From the NCBI RefSeq assembly GCF_004146235.1, contig NZ_SELO01000011.1:53979-117978 (forward strand): a DNA stretch of 64,000 nucleotides, written 5' to 3'. A model generated the notes under the pieces. It was given only the letters and a program-made list of their open reading frames with translations, was not told the origin of the DNA and did no database searches. Shown here one piece after another: positions 9,454 through 18,758 of the stretch. A program made the position numbers and the translations under genes. This DNA is from Tropicimonas sp. IMCC6043 (GTDB lineage Bacteria; Pseudomonadota; Alphaproteobacteria; Rhodobacterales; Rhodobacteraceae). Position 1 is the stretch's first letter; each line of letters begins with the position of its first letter.

Positions 9454-10020
9454 TCAAGGTGTTGCAAGGATACGGTAGGTACCGCTGTCCCCGCGCACCA
9501 GTTCGAATTCGTATTGTTGCTCGGAAGTGTAGGCGGGATTTTCGATTTTTGCGAGCGCGAGCTGCAAGTTTTCCTTGATTTCGACAGATTCGCCACTGTC
9601 GAGGGCAAAGGCAATGCGGAAGGTGCGCGCCGCTTCGCCGACCTCGCCCTGCTCCATGAGCACCACGCCCAGGTTGTTCCAGGCGGCGGCGAATTCCTCG
9701 TCTTCCTCGGTGGCGCGGCGCAACATGGTTTCAGCCTGGCCGAGCCGGCCGAGCTTGAGATTGGCCGAGCCGATGGCGGTGAGGACATCGGCGGTCAGCC
9801 CGTGTTCGGCGGCGGCGCGATAATAAGCCTTGAGTGCCAGCTCGTATTCGCCGGCCTCCATCAGCCGGTGGCCGACGATGAGCCCGTCGACGGCCTCGCC
9901 GCTGGCCTCGACCCCCGGCGGCAGGGGCTCGCCCTTGTTGAGCGCCTTGAGCCGTCCGTCGCTGCCGCAGGCGGAGAGCGCCAGCATGAGGGCGAGGAGC
10001 AATGGGACAGGGCGGAGCAT
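9454..10020 (-). CDS. TPR-repeat lipoprotein, TadD-like paralogue
   Basis: 188 residues from the ATG at 10020, which has a strong GAGGAG site 4 bp upstream. Much longer in-frame extensions are therefore rejected. A signal peptide ends in lipobox LSAC. TPR pairs run through the rest: LMEAGEYELALKAYYRAAAEHG, LGRLGQAETMLRRATEED and NNLGVVLMEQGEVGEAARTFRIAF. It is the first gene of a three-gene run (two TPR lipoproteins and a prepilin peptidase). Its resemblance to the next gene suggests an old duplication, with each copy retained for pilus or outer-membrane assembly. Confidence 0.8.
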   Translation of the reverse strand: MLRPVPLLLALMLALSACGSDGRLKALNKGEPLPPGVEASGEAVDGLIVGHRLMEAGEYELALKAYYRAAAEHGLTADVLTAIGSANLKLGRLGQAETMLRRATEEDEEFAAAWNNLGVVLMEQGEVGEAARTFRIAFALDSGESVEIKENLQLALAKIENPAYTSEQQYEFELVRGDSGTYRILATP

Positions 10021-10333
10021 GGATCTCCTCAGAGAGAGCGCGGGATTCGGGGGCGAGGATATCGCAGGCCGGGGTTCGGCCAAGGGTGCGGATGCGGTCC
10101 GAACGGCGAAGGCGGGGAGGTGTGGCAAAAGCGACTCGCGTCCCGGGGAGTGCTGGTGGAATAGCAACTGTCGTGTCCGGTTCCGCCACTCGGAGCGCTG
10201 GTCCACCCATCCCCGATGTTTCGACCGGGCGCGTCGGGGGTTTTGAGATGAACCGATGTCCATGAGCCATGCCGTGCAGCCCGCTCAGGGGAGGGCGCGG
10301 CCCTTTGCGCTTCGTCCTAAGCGTGCTTTCGCT
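10021..10333. other. Intergenic gap with no gene seen
   Basis: 313 bp between the TPR operon and moaB, both on the minus strand, so it must hold the TPR operon promoter and the end of the moaB transcript. I see the GAGGAG ribosome site at its left edge. An imperfect inverted repeat (CCCCGA at 10211, TCGGGG at 10234) is followed by TTTT on the plus strand, but there is no plus-strand gene to terminate. No RNA gene or repeat was recognised. Confidence 0.5.
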
Positions 10334-10882
10334 TCACTTACGGCGCTTGTGCTCTTCGAGCCGCGGAAACATCTCGACGAAGTTGCAGGGCGCGTGGCGA
10401 TAGTCGAGCTGCGGCGCCAGAATCTCGTCCCAGCCGTCCTTGCAGGCGCCGGTCGAGCCGGGCAGGGCAAAGAGATAGGTGCCCTGGGCGACGCCGGCAC
10501 AGGCGCGCGACTGCACCGCCGAGGTTCCGACCTTCTTCATCGAGACGATGGTGAAGATCGTGCCGAACGCGTCGATCTCCTTTTCGTAGACGTCGCGATG
10601 CGCCTCCACGGTCACGTCGCGCCCGGTGAGGCCGGTGCCGCCGGTCGAGATCACCACGTCGACCTCCGGGTCGGCGCACCATGTGCGGAGCTGTGCGGCG
10701 ATCTCGGTCTGCTCGTCCTTGAGGATTTTCCGGTCGGCAAGGATATGGCCCGCAGCCTCGATCCGCGCGGCCAGCGTGTCGCCAGAGCGGTCATCGGCCA
10801 GCGTCCGCGTGTCGGAGACGGTCAGCACGGCGATGCGGACAGGGAGGAACGCGCGGGGCGTGTCGGGTGAATGGGCGTGCAT
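10334..10882 (-). CDS. moaB: Molybdenum cofactor biosynthesis protein MoaB
   Basis: 182 residues of the MoaB/Mog fold. The hallmark STGGTGLTGRD (molybdopterin/phosphate loop) is at about residues 80-90 and the C-terminal FALPGSTGACKDGWD loop is intact. The family adenylates molybdopterin or assists its insertion in Moco synthesis. Several bacterial MoaB proteins have little activity of their own. It starts 3 bp after the LysE-family gene stop and appears to be the last gene of the three-gene run with the uracil-DNA glycosylase and exporter. No other Moco genes are nearby. Confidence 0.9.
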   Translation of the reverse strand: MHAHSPDTPRAFLPVRIAVLTVSDTRTLADDRSGDTLAARIEAAGHILADRKILKDEQTEIAAQLRTWCADPEVDVVISTGGTGLTGRDVTVEAHRDVYEKEIDAFGTIFTIVSMKKVGTSAVQSRACAGVAQGTYLFALPGSTGACKDGWDEILAPQLDYRHAPCNFVEMFPRLEEHKRRK

Positions 10883-10885
10883 GTC

Positions 10886-11515
10886 TCAGCTCCGTTGCAT
10901 GAGGGCGAGCCGCGCCGCGAGCGCGGTGAAGACGCCGGCTGTGGCCCAGCCGAGCGCGCGGGCGACGCGGGGAGAATTGGCGAGCCTGCGCCCCAGCCCG
11001 CCGGCGAAGACGCCCACGAGGCCGTTCACCACCAGCCCGCCGGTCGCGAGGATCGCGCCGAAGACAAGGAATTGCGGCAGGATCGCGCCGTGGCCGGGAT
11101 CGACGAATTGCGGCAAGAAGGCGAGAACGAAGAGGATCACCTTGGGGTTGGTGAGGTTGACGATCAGCGCCTGACGAAAGGCGCGGGCTGGGGAGAGCGC
11201 CGGCGCGCGGGTGTCGGGCACCGGACCGGACCTCATGGCATTCCAGGCCAACCAGAGCAGATAGGCGACGCCGACCCAGCGGATGACATCGAGCAGCAGC
11301 GGCTCGGCGGCGACGAGCGCGGAGAGGCCGATTCCGGCCGCCGCCGTATGCGCAAAGGCGCCGAGCGCGATGCCGGCATCAGCTGCGAGCGCGGCGCGCG
11401 GGCCGCCACGCAACCCCTGCGCGAGGCAGAACATCATGTCGGCCCCCGGCGTCAGGTTGAGCGCGAGGCCGGCGGGGATGAACGCAAGGAGCGTCAGCGG
11501 GTCGACGGGGATCAT
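10886..11515 (-). CDS. LysE/RhtB-family amino-acid exporter
   Basis: 209 residues with about six hydrophobic helices. The family signature near the N-terminus, FIPAGLALNLTPGADMMFCLAQGLRGG (seen from residue 12), carries the conserved tPGP-like loop (here TPGA). Members export amino acids such as lysine, homoserine, threonine or leucine across the inner membrane, and specificity cannot be read here. The start codon overlaps the stop of the upstream uracil-DNA glycosylase gene as ATGA. Confidence 0.85.
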   Translation of the reverse strand: MIPVDPLTLLAFIPAGLALNLTPGADMMFCLAQGLRGGPRAALAADAGIALGAFAHTAAAGIGLSALVAAEPLLLDVIRWVGVAYLLWLAWNAMRSGPVPDTRAPALSPARAFRQALIVNLTNPKVILFVLAFLPQFVDPGHGAILPQFLVFGAILATGGLVVNGLVGVFAGGLGRRLANSPRVARALGWATAGVFTALAARLALMQRS

Positions 11516-12318
11516 GGGCGTGCACTTTGCCGAAGCCGTGCCTTGAGCGAGAGCAGGTCGGCCCAGGCCTCGCGTTTGGCGGCGGGGTTGCGCAGGAGAT
11601 AAGCGGGATGGAACATGGGCAAAGCCGGGCGGACAAGCGTCTCGGTCCAGGAACCGCGCAGCCTCGTGATGCCACGCCGGCCGAGCATCGCCTGGCAGGA
11701 GATGTTGCCCATGAGCACAAGGAGGTCGGGGCCGACAAGCTCGACATGGCGCTCCACGAAGGGTTTCATCATGGCGATCTCTTCGGGCTTCGGGTCGCGG
11801 TTCTGCGGCGGGCGCCAGGGCAGGATGTTGGTGATGTAGACGGCGCGCTCGGCGTCCGTCGCGCTCCGTCCGAGGTCGATCGCGCCCAGCATCCGGTCGA
11901 GCAGCTTGCCAGCGCGGCCGACGAAGGGACGCCCCTCGATATCCTCGTCACGGCCCGGCGCTTCGCCGATGATCATCACCCGCGCCTCGGGCCGGCCGTC
12001 GCAAAAGACGAGGCTGCGTGCGCCGCGCTTGAGGTCGCAATGCTCGAACGCGGCGAGCGCCGCCTCCAGTTCCTCGAGAGTCGTGGCCGCGCCGGAGAGC
12101 GCCCGCGCCGCGCCGATAGCGTCCTCGGCTGCGGTTTCCTCGGTGGGTCTCGGCACCGGGCCCGGCGCGACCCGTGGTGGGGCGGCTTTCTGCGCCACGA
12201 GTGCCGCACTCTGGGCGTAGCGGTTCACCGGGGTTTCGGAGATCGCCTCGTCCGCGCCCATCGCGACCTGATAGGCGAGGGCCTCGAGATCTCCCAAAGA
12301 GTGCATTCCGGCGGACAT
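11512..12318 (-). CDS. Uracil-DNA glycosylase, family 4 type
   Basis: About 268 residues. The core motifs are [17 protein letters not shown] (catalytic loop), [15 protein letters not shown] and [10 protein letters not shown], all characteristic of family 4 UDGs. These remove uracil from DNA and often carry an iron-sulfur cluster. A low-complexity proline/alanine linker separates an N-terminal helical part ([16 protein letters not shown]) from the catalytic domain. The start is uncertain: the ATG at 12318 was chosen, and the open frame continues to 12405 without a convincing ribosome site. It is the first gene of an operon with lysE and moaB. Confidence 0.88.
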   Translation of the reverse strand: MSAGMHSLGDLEALAYQVAMGADEAISETPVNRYAQSAALVAQKAAPPRVAPGPVPRPTEETAAEDAIGAARALSGAATTLEELEAALAAFEHCDLKRGARSLVFCDGRPEARVMIIGEAPGRDEDIEGRPFVGRAGKLLDRMLGAIDLGRSATDAERAVYITNILPWRPPQNRDPKPEEIAMMKPFVERHVELVGPDLLVLMGNISCQAMLGRRGITRLRGSWTETLVRPALPMFHPAYLLRNPAAKREAWADLLSLKARLRQSARP

Positions 12319-12497
12319 GGGATCGTTGCTAGCCGATCGTCGTGGCTTCGGGAAGAGCTGGCGCCGTCGGGGCGGTTTCCCGCGACGGAAATCGGCTGCC
12401 GACACGTAAAGGCGGTGTGACTTTGCGAATGCGGCAATTCGGTCTAGGTAGAGGAAGGATCCCGATCACGGGGTCGGATTTCGGAAAGGTCCGGTAG

Positions 12498-13982
12498 ATG
12501 CGCTTTCTGCGCCGATCCCTCGTGGGATTGTTCCTGCTCTCGGTGACGATCGGCCTTCTCGGCTATGCCGGCATGATCTTCCGGGACGCCGTGGAGGTGC
12601 GGATGTCGCGCGAATCGGAGGCGCGGCCGGCGCGTGAGCGGATCATGGCGATCAATTCGGTCGACGTGAAAGCGCAATCCGCGGTGCCGGTGATTACCGC
12701 CTTCGGGCAAGTGCAGAGCCGCCGCACGCTGGAGCTCCGAGCGGGCGCGTCGGGGCGGATCGTGTGGCTTGCCGAGAGATTCGATGCGGGCGCCAGCGTC
12801 GCAGCAGGCGAGTTGCTGGTGCAGATTGACCCGACGGATGCGCAATCGGCGCTCGACGTGGCGCGGACCGATCTGGCCGATGCCGAGGTCGAACTGCGGG
12901 ATGCCGAGCGCAACCTTGAGCTTGTCCGGGACGAACTGACCGCGTCCGAGGCCCAGGCGGAGCTGCGCCGGCAGGCGCTCCGACGGCAGCGCGACCTTGC
13001 CGCGCGCGGCGTTGGCACCGAGGCGGCGATCGAGACCGCGGCGCTGGCCGAGGCCTCTGCCAACCAGGCAGTGGTTGCCCAGCGGATGGCCGAGGCTGCG
13101 GCCGAAAACAGGGTCGACCAGGCGCGCAACACGCTGGCGCGGATGAAGATCGCGCTTGCGGATGCCGAGCGCGGGCTCGTTGATACCGAGGTGCGGGCGG
13201 CCTTCGCCGGCACGCTGGCCGATGTCGACGTGGTCGAGGGCGGGCTGGTGTCGCAGAACGAGCGGCTGGCCACGCTGATCGACTCCGATGCGCTGGAGGT
13301 CGCCTTCCGGATCTCGACCGCGCAATATGCCCGCCTGCTCGACGGCGACGGCAGGCTGACTCTCGCGCCGGTCCGGGCATCGCTCGACGTGATGGGGCTC
13401 GATCTCGTGGCGGAAGGCCGGATCAGCCGCGTCGACGCATCGGTCGGCGAGGGCCAGACCGGGCGGCTCCTCTTCGCCCGGCTCGACAGGTTCGCGGGCT
13501 TCCGGCCCGGCGATTTCGTGACAGTCCATGTCCAGGAACCTCCGTTGCAGGATGTGGCCATTCTGCCGGCGACCGCGCTCGACGCGGCCGGCAGCGTGCT
13601 CGTGGTCGGACCGGACGACCGGTTGACCGTGGCCGAAACGACGCTGCTGCGGCGGCAGGGAGACGACGTGATCGTCGCGGCCGCGGGGCTCGAGGGCAGG
13701 CGCATCGTGGCCGAACGCAGCCCGTTGTTGGGCCCCGGCGTGCTGGTGCGCGACCTGACGGCGGAGCGTGCCGAACGGGTCGCCGGCACTGAGCCGGGGG
13801 CAATCCAGGCCGACGAGGAGATGATCTCCCTCACGCCGGAACGCCGCGCCGCGCTGATCGCGGCGGTGGAGGCAAACACGAGGATGCCGGCGGACGCCCG
13901 CGAGCGCGTGCTTTCGCAGCTCCAGCAGGAGTTAGTGCCCGCCGCGATGGTGGCGCGGATCGAATCCCGGATGGGAGGCTGA
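12498..13982 (+). CDS. RND efflux periplasmic adaptor (HlyD/MFP family)
   Basis: 494 residues. An N-terminal membrane anchor (LVGLFLLSVTIGLLGYAGMIF) is followed by a barrel-sandwich hybrid half (RIVWLAERFDAGASVAAGELLVQIDP), then about 100 residues of alanine/arginine/glutamate-rich coiled coil, the second lipoyl half (VRAAFAGTLADVDVVEGGLVSQNE) and a beta-barrel. The family links an inner-membrane RND pump to an outer-membrane channel. The pump gene follows at 14273 after a 290-bp gap in which I see no gene. No outer-membrane factor gene is in the cluster. The substrate is unknown. Confidence 0.9.
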   Translation: MRFLRRSLVGLFLLSVTIGLLGYAGMIFRDAVEVRMSRESEARPARERIMAINSVDVKAQSAVPVITAFGQVQSRRTLELRAGASGRIVWLAERFDAGASVAAGELLVQIDPTDAQSALDVARTDLADAEVELRDAERNLELVRDELTASEAQAELRRQALRRQRDLAARGVGTEAAIETAALAEASANQAVVAQRMAEAAAENRVDQARNTLARMKIALADAERGLVDTEVRAAFAGTLADVDVVEGGLVSQNERLATLIDSDALEVAFRISTAQYARLLDGDGRLTLAPVRASLDVMGLDLVAEGRISRVDASVGEGQTGRLLFARLDRFAGFRPGDFVTVHVQEPPLQDVAILPATALDAAGSVLVVGPDDRLTVAETTLLRRQGDDVIVAAAGLEGRRIVAERSPLLGPGVLVRDLTAERAERVAGTEPGAIQADEEMISLTPERRAALIAAVEANTRMPADARERVLSQLQQELVPAAMVARIESRMGG

Positions 13983-14272
13983 GCGGTGCCGCGGGCGGAG
14001 TCGAGCCAGAGTCGTTCGCGGGGGCCGATCTTCGGATGCGAGCCCGTTCGGAGCGGCCTACCCTGCGCTCTGCCGAGCACTTCCCCCGGGGTATTTGCCG
14101 AACGGAAGAAGCCCGGGCGCTCGGAATGTCTTCTTCTCCCCGAAAATCATCCCTGCCGGAGGCAAGGTCCTAAGGACCGTTTGACGCGGGCGATGCCGGT
14201 TCCGTCGGCCAGGCGCTCTTCGGGCCGCATTAGCCGGTCTGTCTCCGTCTCAGTCCGGGGAGGACGGCCCAG

Positions 14273-17200
14273 ATGATGACGCCTCCCGAGGACGGCCGCG
14301 GCATCCTCGCCTACTTCGCCCGCCACGGCACCGTGGCGAATCTGCTGCTCGTGGTGCTGATCGTTGCCGGTCTCGTGGCGATGCCGCGAATGCGGGCGCA
14401 GTTCTTCCCCGATGTGGTGCTCGACGAAGTAAGCGTCAGTGTGACCTGGGAGGGCGCAGGGGCGGAGGATGTCGACAGCGCCATCGTCGCATTGCTCGAG
14501 CCGGCGCTGCTAGCGGTGGACGGCGTGACCGAAAGCTCGTCGGTTTCGAGCGAGGGCAGGGCGCGGATCGAGCTCGAATTCGAGCCGGGCCTCGACATGA
14601 CGCAGGTGGCCGAGGACGTGCAGCAGGCGGTGGACGCGATCACCACGCTGCCGGAGGATGCCGAGGACCCGGTGGTCCGGCGAAGCGCCTGGCGCGACCG
14701 GGTTTCCGACGTGATCATCGCCGGGCCGGTGGGCGTCGACCTTCTGGCGCAGTTCACCGACGAGTTCATTGCCCGGCTCTTTGCCGAGGGCGTGACGCGG
14801 ACGACGATTCGGGGGATGGCTGCGCCGCGGGTGCTGGTCGAAGTGCCAACGCGCTCGCTTGTGCTGCACAACGTGACTATGGCCGAGATCGCCGCTGCGA
14901 TCGCTGCCGAGGTCGCGACCGATCCGGCGGGCGACGTGGCGGGCGCCAATGCCCGCGTGCGCACGGGCCGCGAGAAACGCTCGGCCGAGGAGATCACCGG
15001 GATCACGCTGCGCACCCGCTCGGATGGCTCGCAACTCACTATCGGCGACGTGGCGCAGGTCTTCGTCGAGGGACCTGCGCGCGAGCGCAGCTATTTCCGC
15101 GGGCCGGACCCGGCGATCTCGGTGCGCGTCGATCGCTCGGCGCAGGGCGACGCGCTGGAGATCCAGAGCAAGATCGAGAAAGTGGCCGAGGAGATGATGC
15201 TCGGCCTGCCGGAGGGGGTGACGATCGAGCTCATCCGAACCCGGTCGGAGGATATCTCGAACCGCATTGGCGTGCTGCTCGACAATGCGATGACCGGTCT
15301 CGTGCTCGTCGTCGGTCTGCTCTTTCTGTTCCTCAACGCCCGCACGGCGATCTGGGTCGCCGCCGGCATCCCGGTGGCGATGCTAACGGCCATTGCGCTG
15401 ATGTATGCCGCAGGGTTGACGATCAACATGATGTCGCTCTTCGCCCTGCTGATCACACTGGGCATCATCGTCGACGACGCGATCGTGGTCGGGGAGCATG
15501 CCGATTTCCGGGTGCGGCGGCTGGGCGAGCCGCCGATGCTGGCGGCCGAGCGGGCGGCGCGGCGGATGACCGGACCGGTCTTCGCCGCCACGATCACCAC
15601 GGTGATCGCGTTCGGCGGACTCATGGTGATCGGCGGCCGCTTCGGCGACCTGATTTCCGACATTCCCTTCACGGTGATCGCCGTGTTGATGGCGTCGCTG
15701 GTGGAATGCTTCCTGATCCTGCCGAACCATCTCGCGCATTCGCTCCATGCCGCGAACGCGCGGGAGGCCTGGTACGACTGGCCGTCGCGCCAGGTGAACC
15801 GTGCGTTCTCGTGGTTCCGCGCCGGGATCTTCCGGCGCATCATCGCCTTCGCGCTCTGGGCGCGCTATCCGGTGCTGGCGGCGATGGTTCTGCTGCTTCT
15901 GAGCCAGGTCTCGCTGCTCGTGCGCGGAGATGTGCAGTGGCGTTTTTTCAGTGCGCCCGAGGAGGGTTCTGTCTCTGGTAATTTCGCCATGGCACCGGGG
16001 GCGACGCGGGCGGAGTCGCTGGAACAGATGCGCCTCTTCCAGGCCGCAGTCGAGGCGCTGAACGCGGAATATGCCGAGACATACGGGCGGCCGCCGGTGA
16101 CCTATGCGCTGGCCGAGGTGGGCGGCAACACCGGGCGCGGGCTCGCCGGGTCCGAGACCAAGGATGCCGACCAACTGGGTTCGATCGCGGTCGAGCTGAT
16201 CGATCCGGACCTGCGCCCCTATTCGAGCTTCCAGTTCGTCTCGGACCTGCAGGACCGTGTCGAACATCATCCGCTCGTCGAGACCATCTCGTTCCGGGGA
16301 TGGCGCTACGGGCCGGGCGGCGATTCCCTGCATGTGCAATTCTTCGGCGCGGATACCGAAACGCTCAAGAGCGCCGCCGAGGCGCTGAAGGGAGAGGTGG
16401 GACGGTTTGGCGAAGTCTCGGCGGTGGAGGACGACCTTTCCTACGACAAGGAGGAGCTGATCCTCGACCTGACGCCGCAGGGCGCTGCGCTCGGCTTCAC
16501 CATCGACGAGTTGGGGCGCGTGCTGCGGCATCGTCTGAACGGCATCGAAGCGGCGACCTACCCGCTGGGCCCGCGCAGCGCGGAGATCCGGGTCGAGTTA
16601 CCTGAGACCGAACTCACCGCCGATTTCCTGTCGCGTACCCAGCTGCGGACGCCGGACGGCGCGTATGTGCCGCTGGCCGACCTGGTGCGGGTCGATCGCC
16701 GCACCGGCTTCTCTGTGGTCAAGCGGGAGAACGGCATCCGCCTTGTCTCTGTCACCGGCGATATCTCGGAGGACGATCCGGCGCGGGCGCAGGAGATCAT
16801 GGATGCGCTTCAAACCGACATCCTGCCGCGGATCGAGCAGGAATACGGCGTGCAGGCACGCCTGTCCGGACTCGCCGAGCAAGAGCGCGAATTCATGAAC
16901 GACGCGCTGGTGGGCTACGGATTGTGCCTGATGGGGATCTTCCTGACGCTGGCCTGGATCTTCTCGAGCTGGACGCGCCCCCTGCTGATCATGGCCGTCA
17001 TCCCCTTCGGCCTGATCGGCGCGATCTGGGGGCATGTGCACTGGGACATTCCGCTGACCATGTTCACGGTCGTCGGGCTCATCGGCATGTCCGGAATCAT
17101 CATCAACGATTCCATCGTGCTGGTGACCACGGTGGACGAGTATTCCCGCGATCGCGGGCTCGTGCCGGCGGTGATCGACGCGGCTGCCGACCGGCTGCGC

Positions 17201-17683
17201 CCGGTGTTGCTGACCACGCTCACCACAGTCATCGGCCTCACACCGCTGCTCTACGAGCCCTCGCGCCAGGCGCAGTTCCTCAAGCCGACGGTGATCACGC
17301 TGATCTATGGGCTCGGCTTTGGCGTGGTGCTGGTGCTGCTGATGGTGCCAGCGCTGTTGGCGGTGCAGAAGGACGTGCATCGGCAGTTCGAGTCCTTCCG
17401 CCGCGCGCTGACCCATTCCGGCCGGGCGCGGCCTGTGACGCTGCTCACCTGGTCGGCGGTGGCGGCGGTCGCGGCATTGGCGGCAGCAACGCTCGGGCAT
17501 GTTGCGGCGACCGGTACGCTCTGGCCGCCGCTGGCGGGCCTCCTCCCCGTCGAGGTGGCGACACCGTTCCGGGCGCTTCTGCTCTTCCTCGCCGGCGCCT
17601 GGGCGATAACCGCCGTGACCTTCGGAGTCGGGATGCTCTGGATCCTGTTGGCCGGACCGCGGCACCGGAGCTCCGAAAGCTGA
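14273..17683 (+). CDS. RND efflux transporter permease (AcrB/HAE1-like)
   Basis: 1136 residues. TM1 lies at residues 20-40, followed by a large periplasmic porter domain (VDSAIVALLEPALLAVDGV), TM2-6 including DDAIVVGEH, a second porter domain, and TM7-12 with NDSIVLVTTVDEY. It ends with two extra hydrophobic segments (AVAAVAALAAATLGHVAA and LLLFLAGAWAITAVTF), more than the usual twelve. GGGGAGG lies 8 bp before the ATG. It is the proton-driven pump of a tripartite system with the adaptor just upstream. The substrate cannot be predicted, and the C-terminal extra helices deserve a structural check. Confidence 0.93.
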   Translation: MMTPPEDGRGILAYFARHGTVANLLLVVLIVAGLVAMPRMRAQFFPDVVLDEVSVSVTWEGAGAEDVDSAIVALLEPALLAVDGVTESSSVSSEGRARIELEFEPGLDMTQVAEDVQQAVDAITTLPEDAEDPVVRRSAWRDRVSDVIIAGPVGVDLLAQFTDEFIARLFAEGVTRTTIRGMAAPRVLVEVPTRSLVLHNVTMAEIAAAIAAEVATDPAGDVAGANARVRTGREKRSAEEITGITLRTRSDGSQLTIGDVAQVFVEGPARERSYFRGPDPAISVRVDRSAQGDALEIQSKIEKVAEEMMLGLPEGVTIELIRTRSEDISNRIGVLLDNAMTGLVLVVGLLFLFLNARTAIWVAAGIPVAMLTAIALMYAAGLTINMMSLFALLITLGIIVDDAIVVGEHADFRVRRLGEPPMLAAERAARRMTGPVFAATITTVIAFGGLMVIGGRFGDLISDIPFTVIAVLMASLVECFLILPNHLAHSLHAANAREAWYDWPSRQVNRAFSWFRAGIFRRIIAFALWARYPVLAAMVLLLLSQVSLLVRGDVQWRFFSAPEEGSVSGNFAMAPGATRAESLEQMRLFQAAVEALNAEYAETYGRPPVTYALAEVGGNTGRGLAGSETKDADQLGSIAVELIDPDLRPYSSFQFVSDLQDRVEHHPLVETISFRGWRYGPGGDSLHVQFFGADTETLKSAAEALKGEVGRFGEVSAVEDDLSYDKEELILDLTPQGAALGFTIDELGRVLRHRLNGIEAATYPLGPRSAEIRVELPETELTADFLSRTQLRTPDGAYVPLADLVRVDRRTGFSVVKRENGIRLVSVTGDISEDDPARAQEIMDALQTDILPRIEQEYGVQARLSGLAEQEREFMNDALVGYGLCLMGIFLTLAWIFSSWTRPLLIMAVIPFGLIGAIWGHVHWDIPLTMFTVVGLIGMSGIIINDSIVLVTTVDEYSRDRGLVPAVIDAAADRLRPVLLTTLTTVIGLTPLLYEPSRQAQFLKPTVITLIYGLGFGVVLVLLMVPALLAVQKDVHRQFESFRRALTHSGRARPVTLLTWSAVAAVAALAAATLGHVAATGTLWPPLAGLLPVEVATPFRALLLFLAGAWAITAVTFGVGMLWILLAGPRHRSSES

Positions 17684-18129
17684 GGACGCGCGGTGCGTGT
17701 TGTCCGCCCGATCGCCGGTTTCAGGTTGTGCAGGGCGCGCTGGCAGGCTGGCATGGTGCGGCGTTAACAATTGTCGACGGTGAGTTTCTGAATCGTGGAC
17801 GATTTGCGGCTGGCGGTGCCGCCCAGATTTTGCCTGGATGTACGACCTAGACGGAAACAGTTATCTGGATTTCGTCGAATCATTGCGAAGGCTCGATCAA
17901 TCAATCCGGCGCGTCTTTGTTTCGTCACATGCGAGACGAAGCGGGCAAAAAGGGCGCCGGTTCTGCCTGCATTGGCTCGAACTGAGGCAAAGGCGTCTCA
18001 AACCTGCCCTACCGCAAGGTCATGTTTAAAGAAACCAGAGGTCGTTCGCGTTGGAACTGGCCTTGTTTCGAATCGAGTGTTGATGCGTGAGATGACGCAC
18101 GCGCAGCGCGCATCCCAAGGAGGCCCGTC
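17684..18129. other. Gene-poor gap, possible aminotransferase scrap
   Basis: 446 bp between the RND pump and the 118-residue gene. No convincing complete gene. A short plus-strand frame around 17837-17880 reads WMYDLDGNSYLDFVES, which resembles the N-terminal signature of class III aminotransferases (DGNxYLDF). It then loses similarity, so it may be a scrap of an old gene or chance. The right end holds the AAGGAGG ribosome site of the next gene. Base composition is lower in GC than the flanking operons. Confidence 0.35.
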
Positions 18130-18486
18130 ATGAAGACGCCCGGAGACATGGAAAGCACTGCGACGATCGCTGAACAGGCGATGGCTATTCTGAAACCATT
18201 GCCGGCGATCGATCTGGAAACGAAGCGGGTCATGGCACTGACCAGGGCTGCCATTCAGGTTCAGGAGCGCCTGCACATTGAGCCCTATGCATTGCCGACG
18301 CTGTCCGACCTCCTCATCGTTGCCAAATACGCACAGATGAATGCGCATCTCGAGCTTGGCCTGCAACGGGACGCCTCGTCATTCGCCTGGGCCGGCATCG
18401 CGCTGACGCTTTGGGACGACGCAGTCGACCAGTCGCTTTCAGGAACGGCCGTGCTCGCTCTTCTCAGTGAGCCGCAGCGGAGCTAG
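18130..18486 (+). CDS. Hypothetical 118-residue soluble protein
   Basis: Starts at an ATG preceded by a near-perfect AAGGAGG site with good spacing, the best evidence that it is expressed. The sequence is mostly helical and acidic/hydrophobic with no signal peptide or membrane span. It contains KPLPAIDLETKRVMALTRAAIQVQERLHIEPYALP and a second amphipathic half (YAQMNAHLELGLQRDA). I do not recognise a family. It stands alone between an efflux operon and a gap containing a hexanucleotide repeat, in locally lower GC. Confidence 0.6.
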   Translation: MKTPGDMESTATIAEQAMAILKPLPAIDLETKRVMALTRAAIQVQERLHIEPYALPTLSDLLIVAKYAQMNAHLELGLQRDASSFAWAGIALTLWDDAVDQSLSGTAVLALLSEPQRS

Positions 18487-18548
18487 GCGGGGCCGCTTCC
18501 TCCGCCCAAGCGGTGCTGCATCGTCCAACGTGGCGTGCAAATTTCCTT

Positions 18549-18575
18549 GGCTGTGGCTGTGGCTGTGGCTGTGGC
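18549..18575. repeat. Hexanucleotide tandem repeat (GGCTGT)4.5
   Basis: Four perfect copies of GGCTGT plus a partial fifth (GGC), lying in the intergenic space between two unrelated small hypothetical genes. A unit of six keeps any reading frame, and the plus-strand frame would encode alternating Ala-Val. However, no supported gene covers it. It is a likely slippage site that may vary in copy number between strains. Confidence 0.8.
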
Positions 18576-18758
18576 GGTTAGCGTCGGCGTCGCCGATCCC
18601 GTCGCAAAGGAGACCGGAAAACAAGAAGGCCGGCCCCAGGCGCAAGAGGCACTTCTTCGAACCGGGAAATATGTGGAGACACACAGAATTGCTGATCCGA
18701 ACTGCACGCACTCCTGTGAGTGCTGCAGCGGAGGGCTGATGCCTTCCGGCAGGTCTGC

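Noticed and set aside
10205..10245. Inverted repeat CCCCGA/TCGGGG followed by TTTT as a terminator
   Set aside because: It would terminate a plus-strand transcript, but both flanking genes are on the minus strand; the stem is only 6 bp with a 17-nt loop.
15383..16531. 382-residue minus-strand frame opposite the RND pump
   Set aside because: Histidine/arginine-rich antisense shadow; the plus strand encodes the complete pump.
18549..18575. Repeat as a possible CRISPR or minisatellite gene
   Set aside because: Six-base unit with no spacers; simple tandem repeat only.
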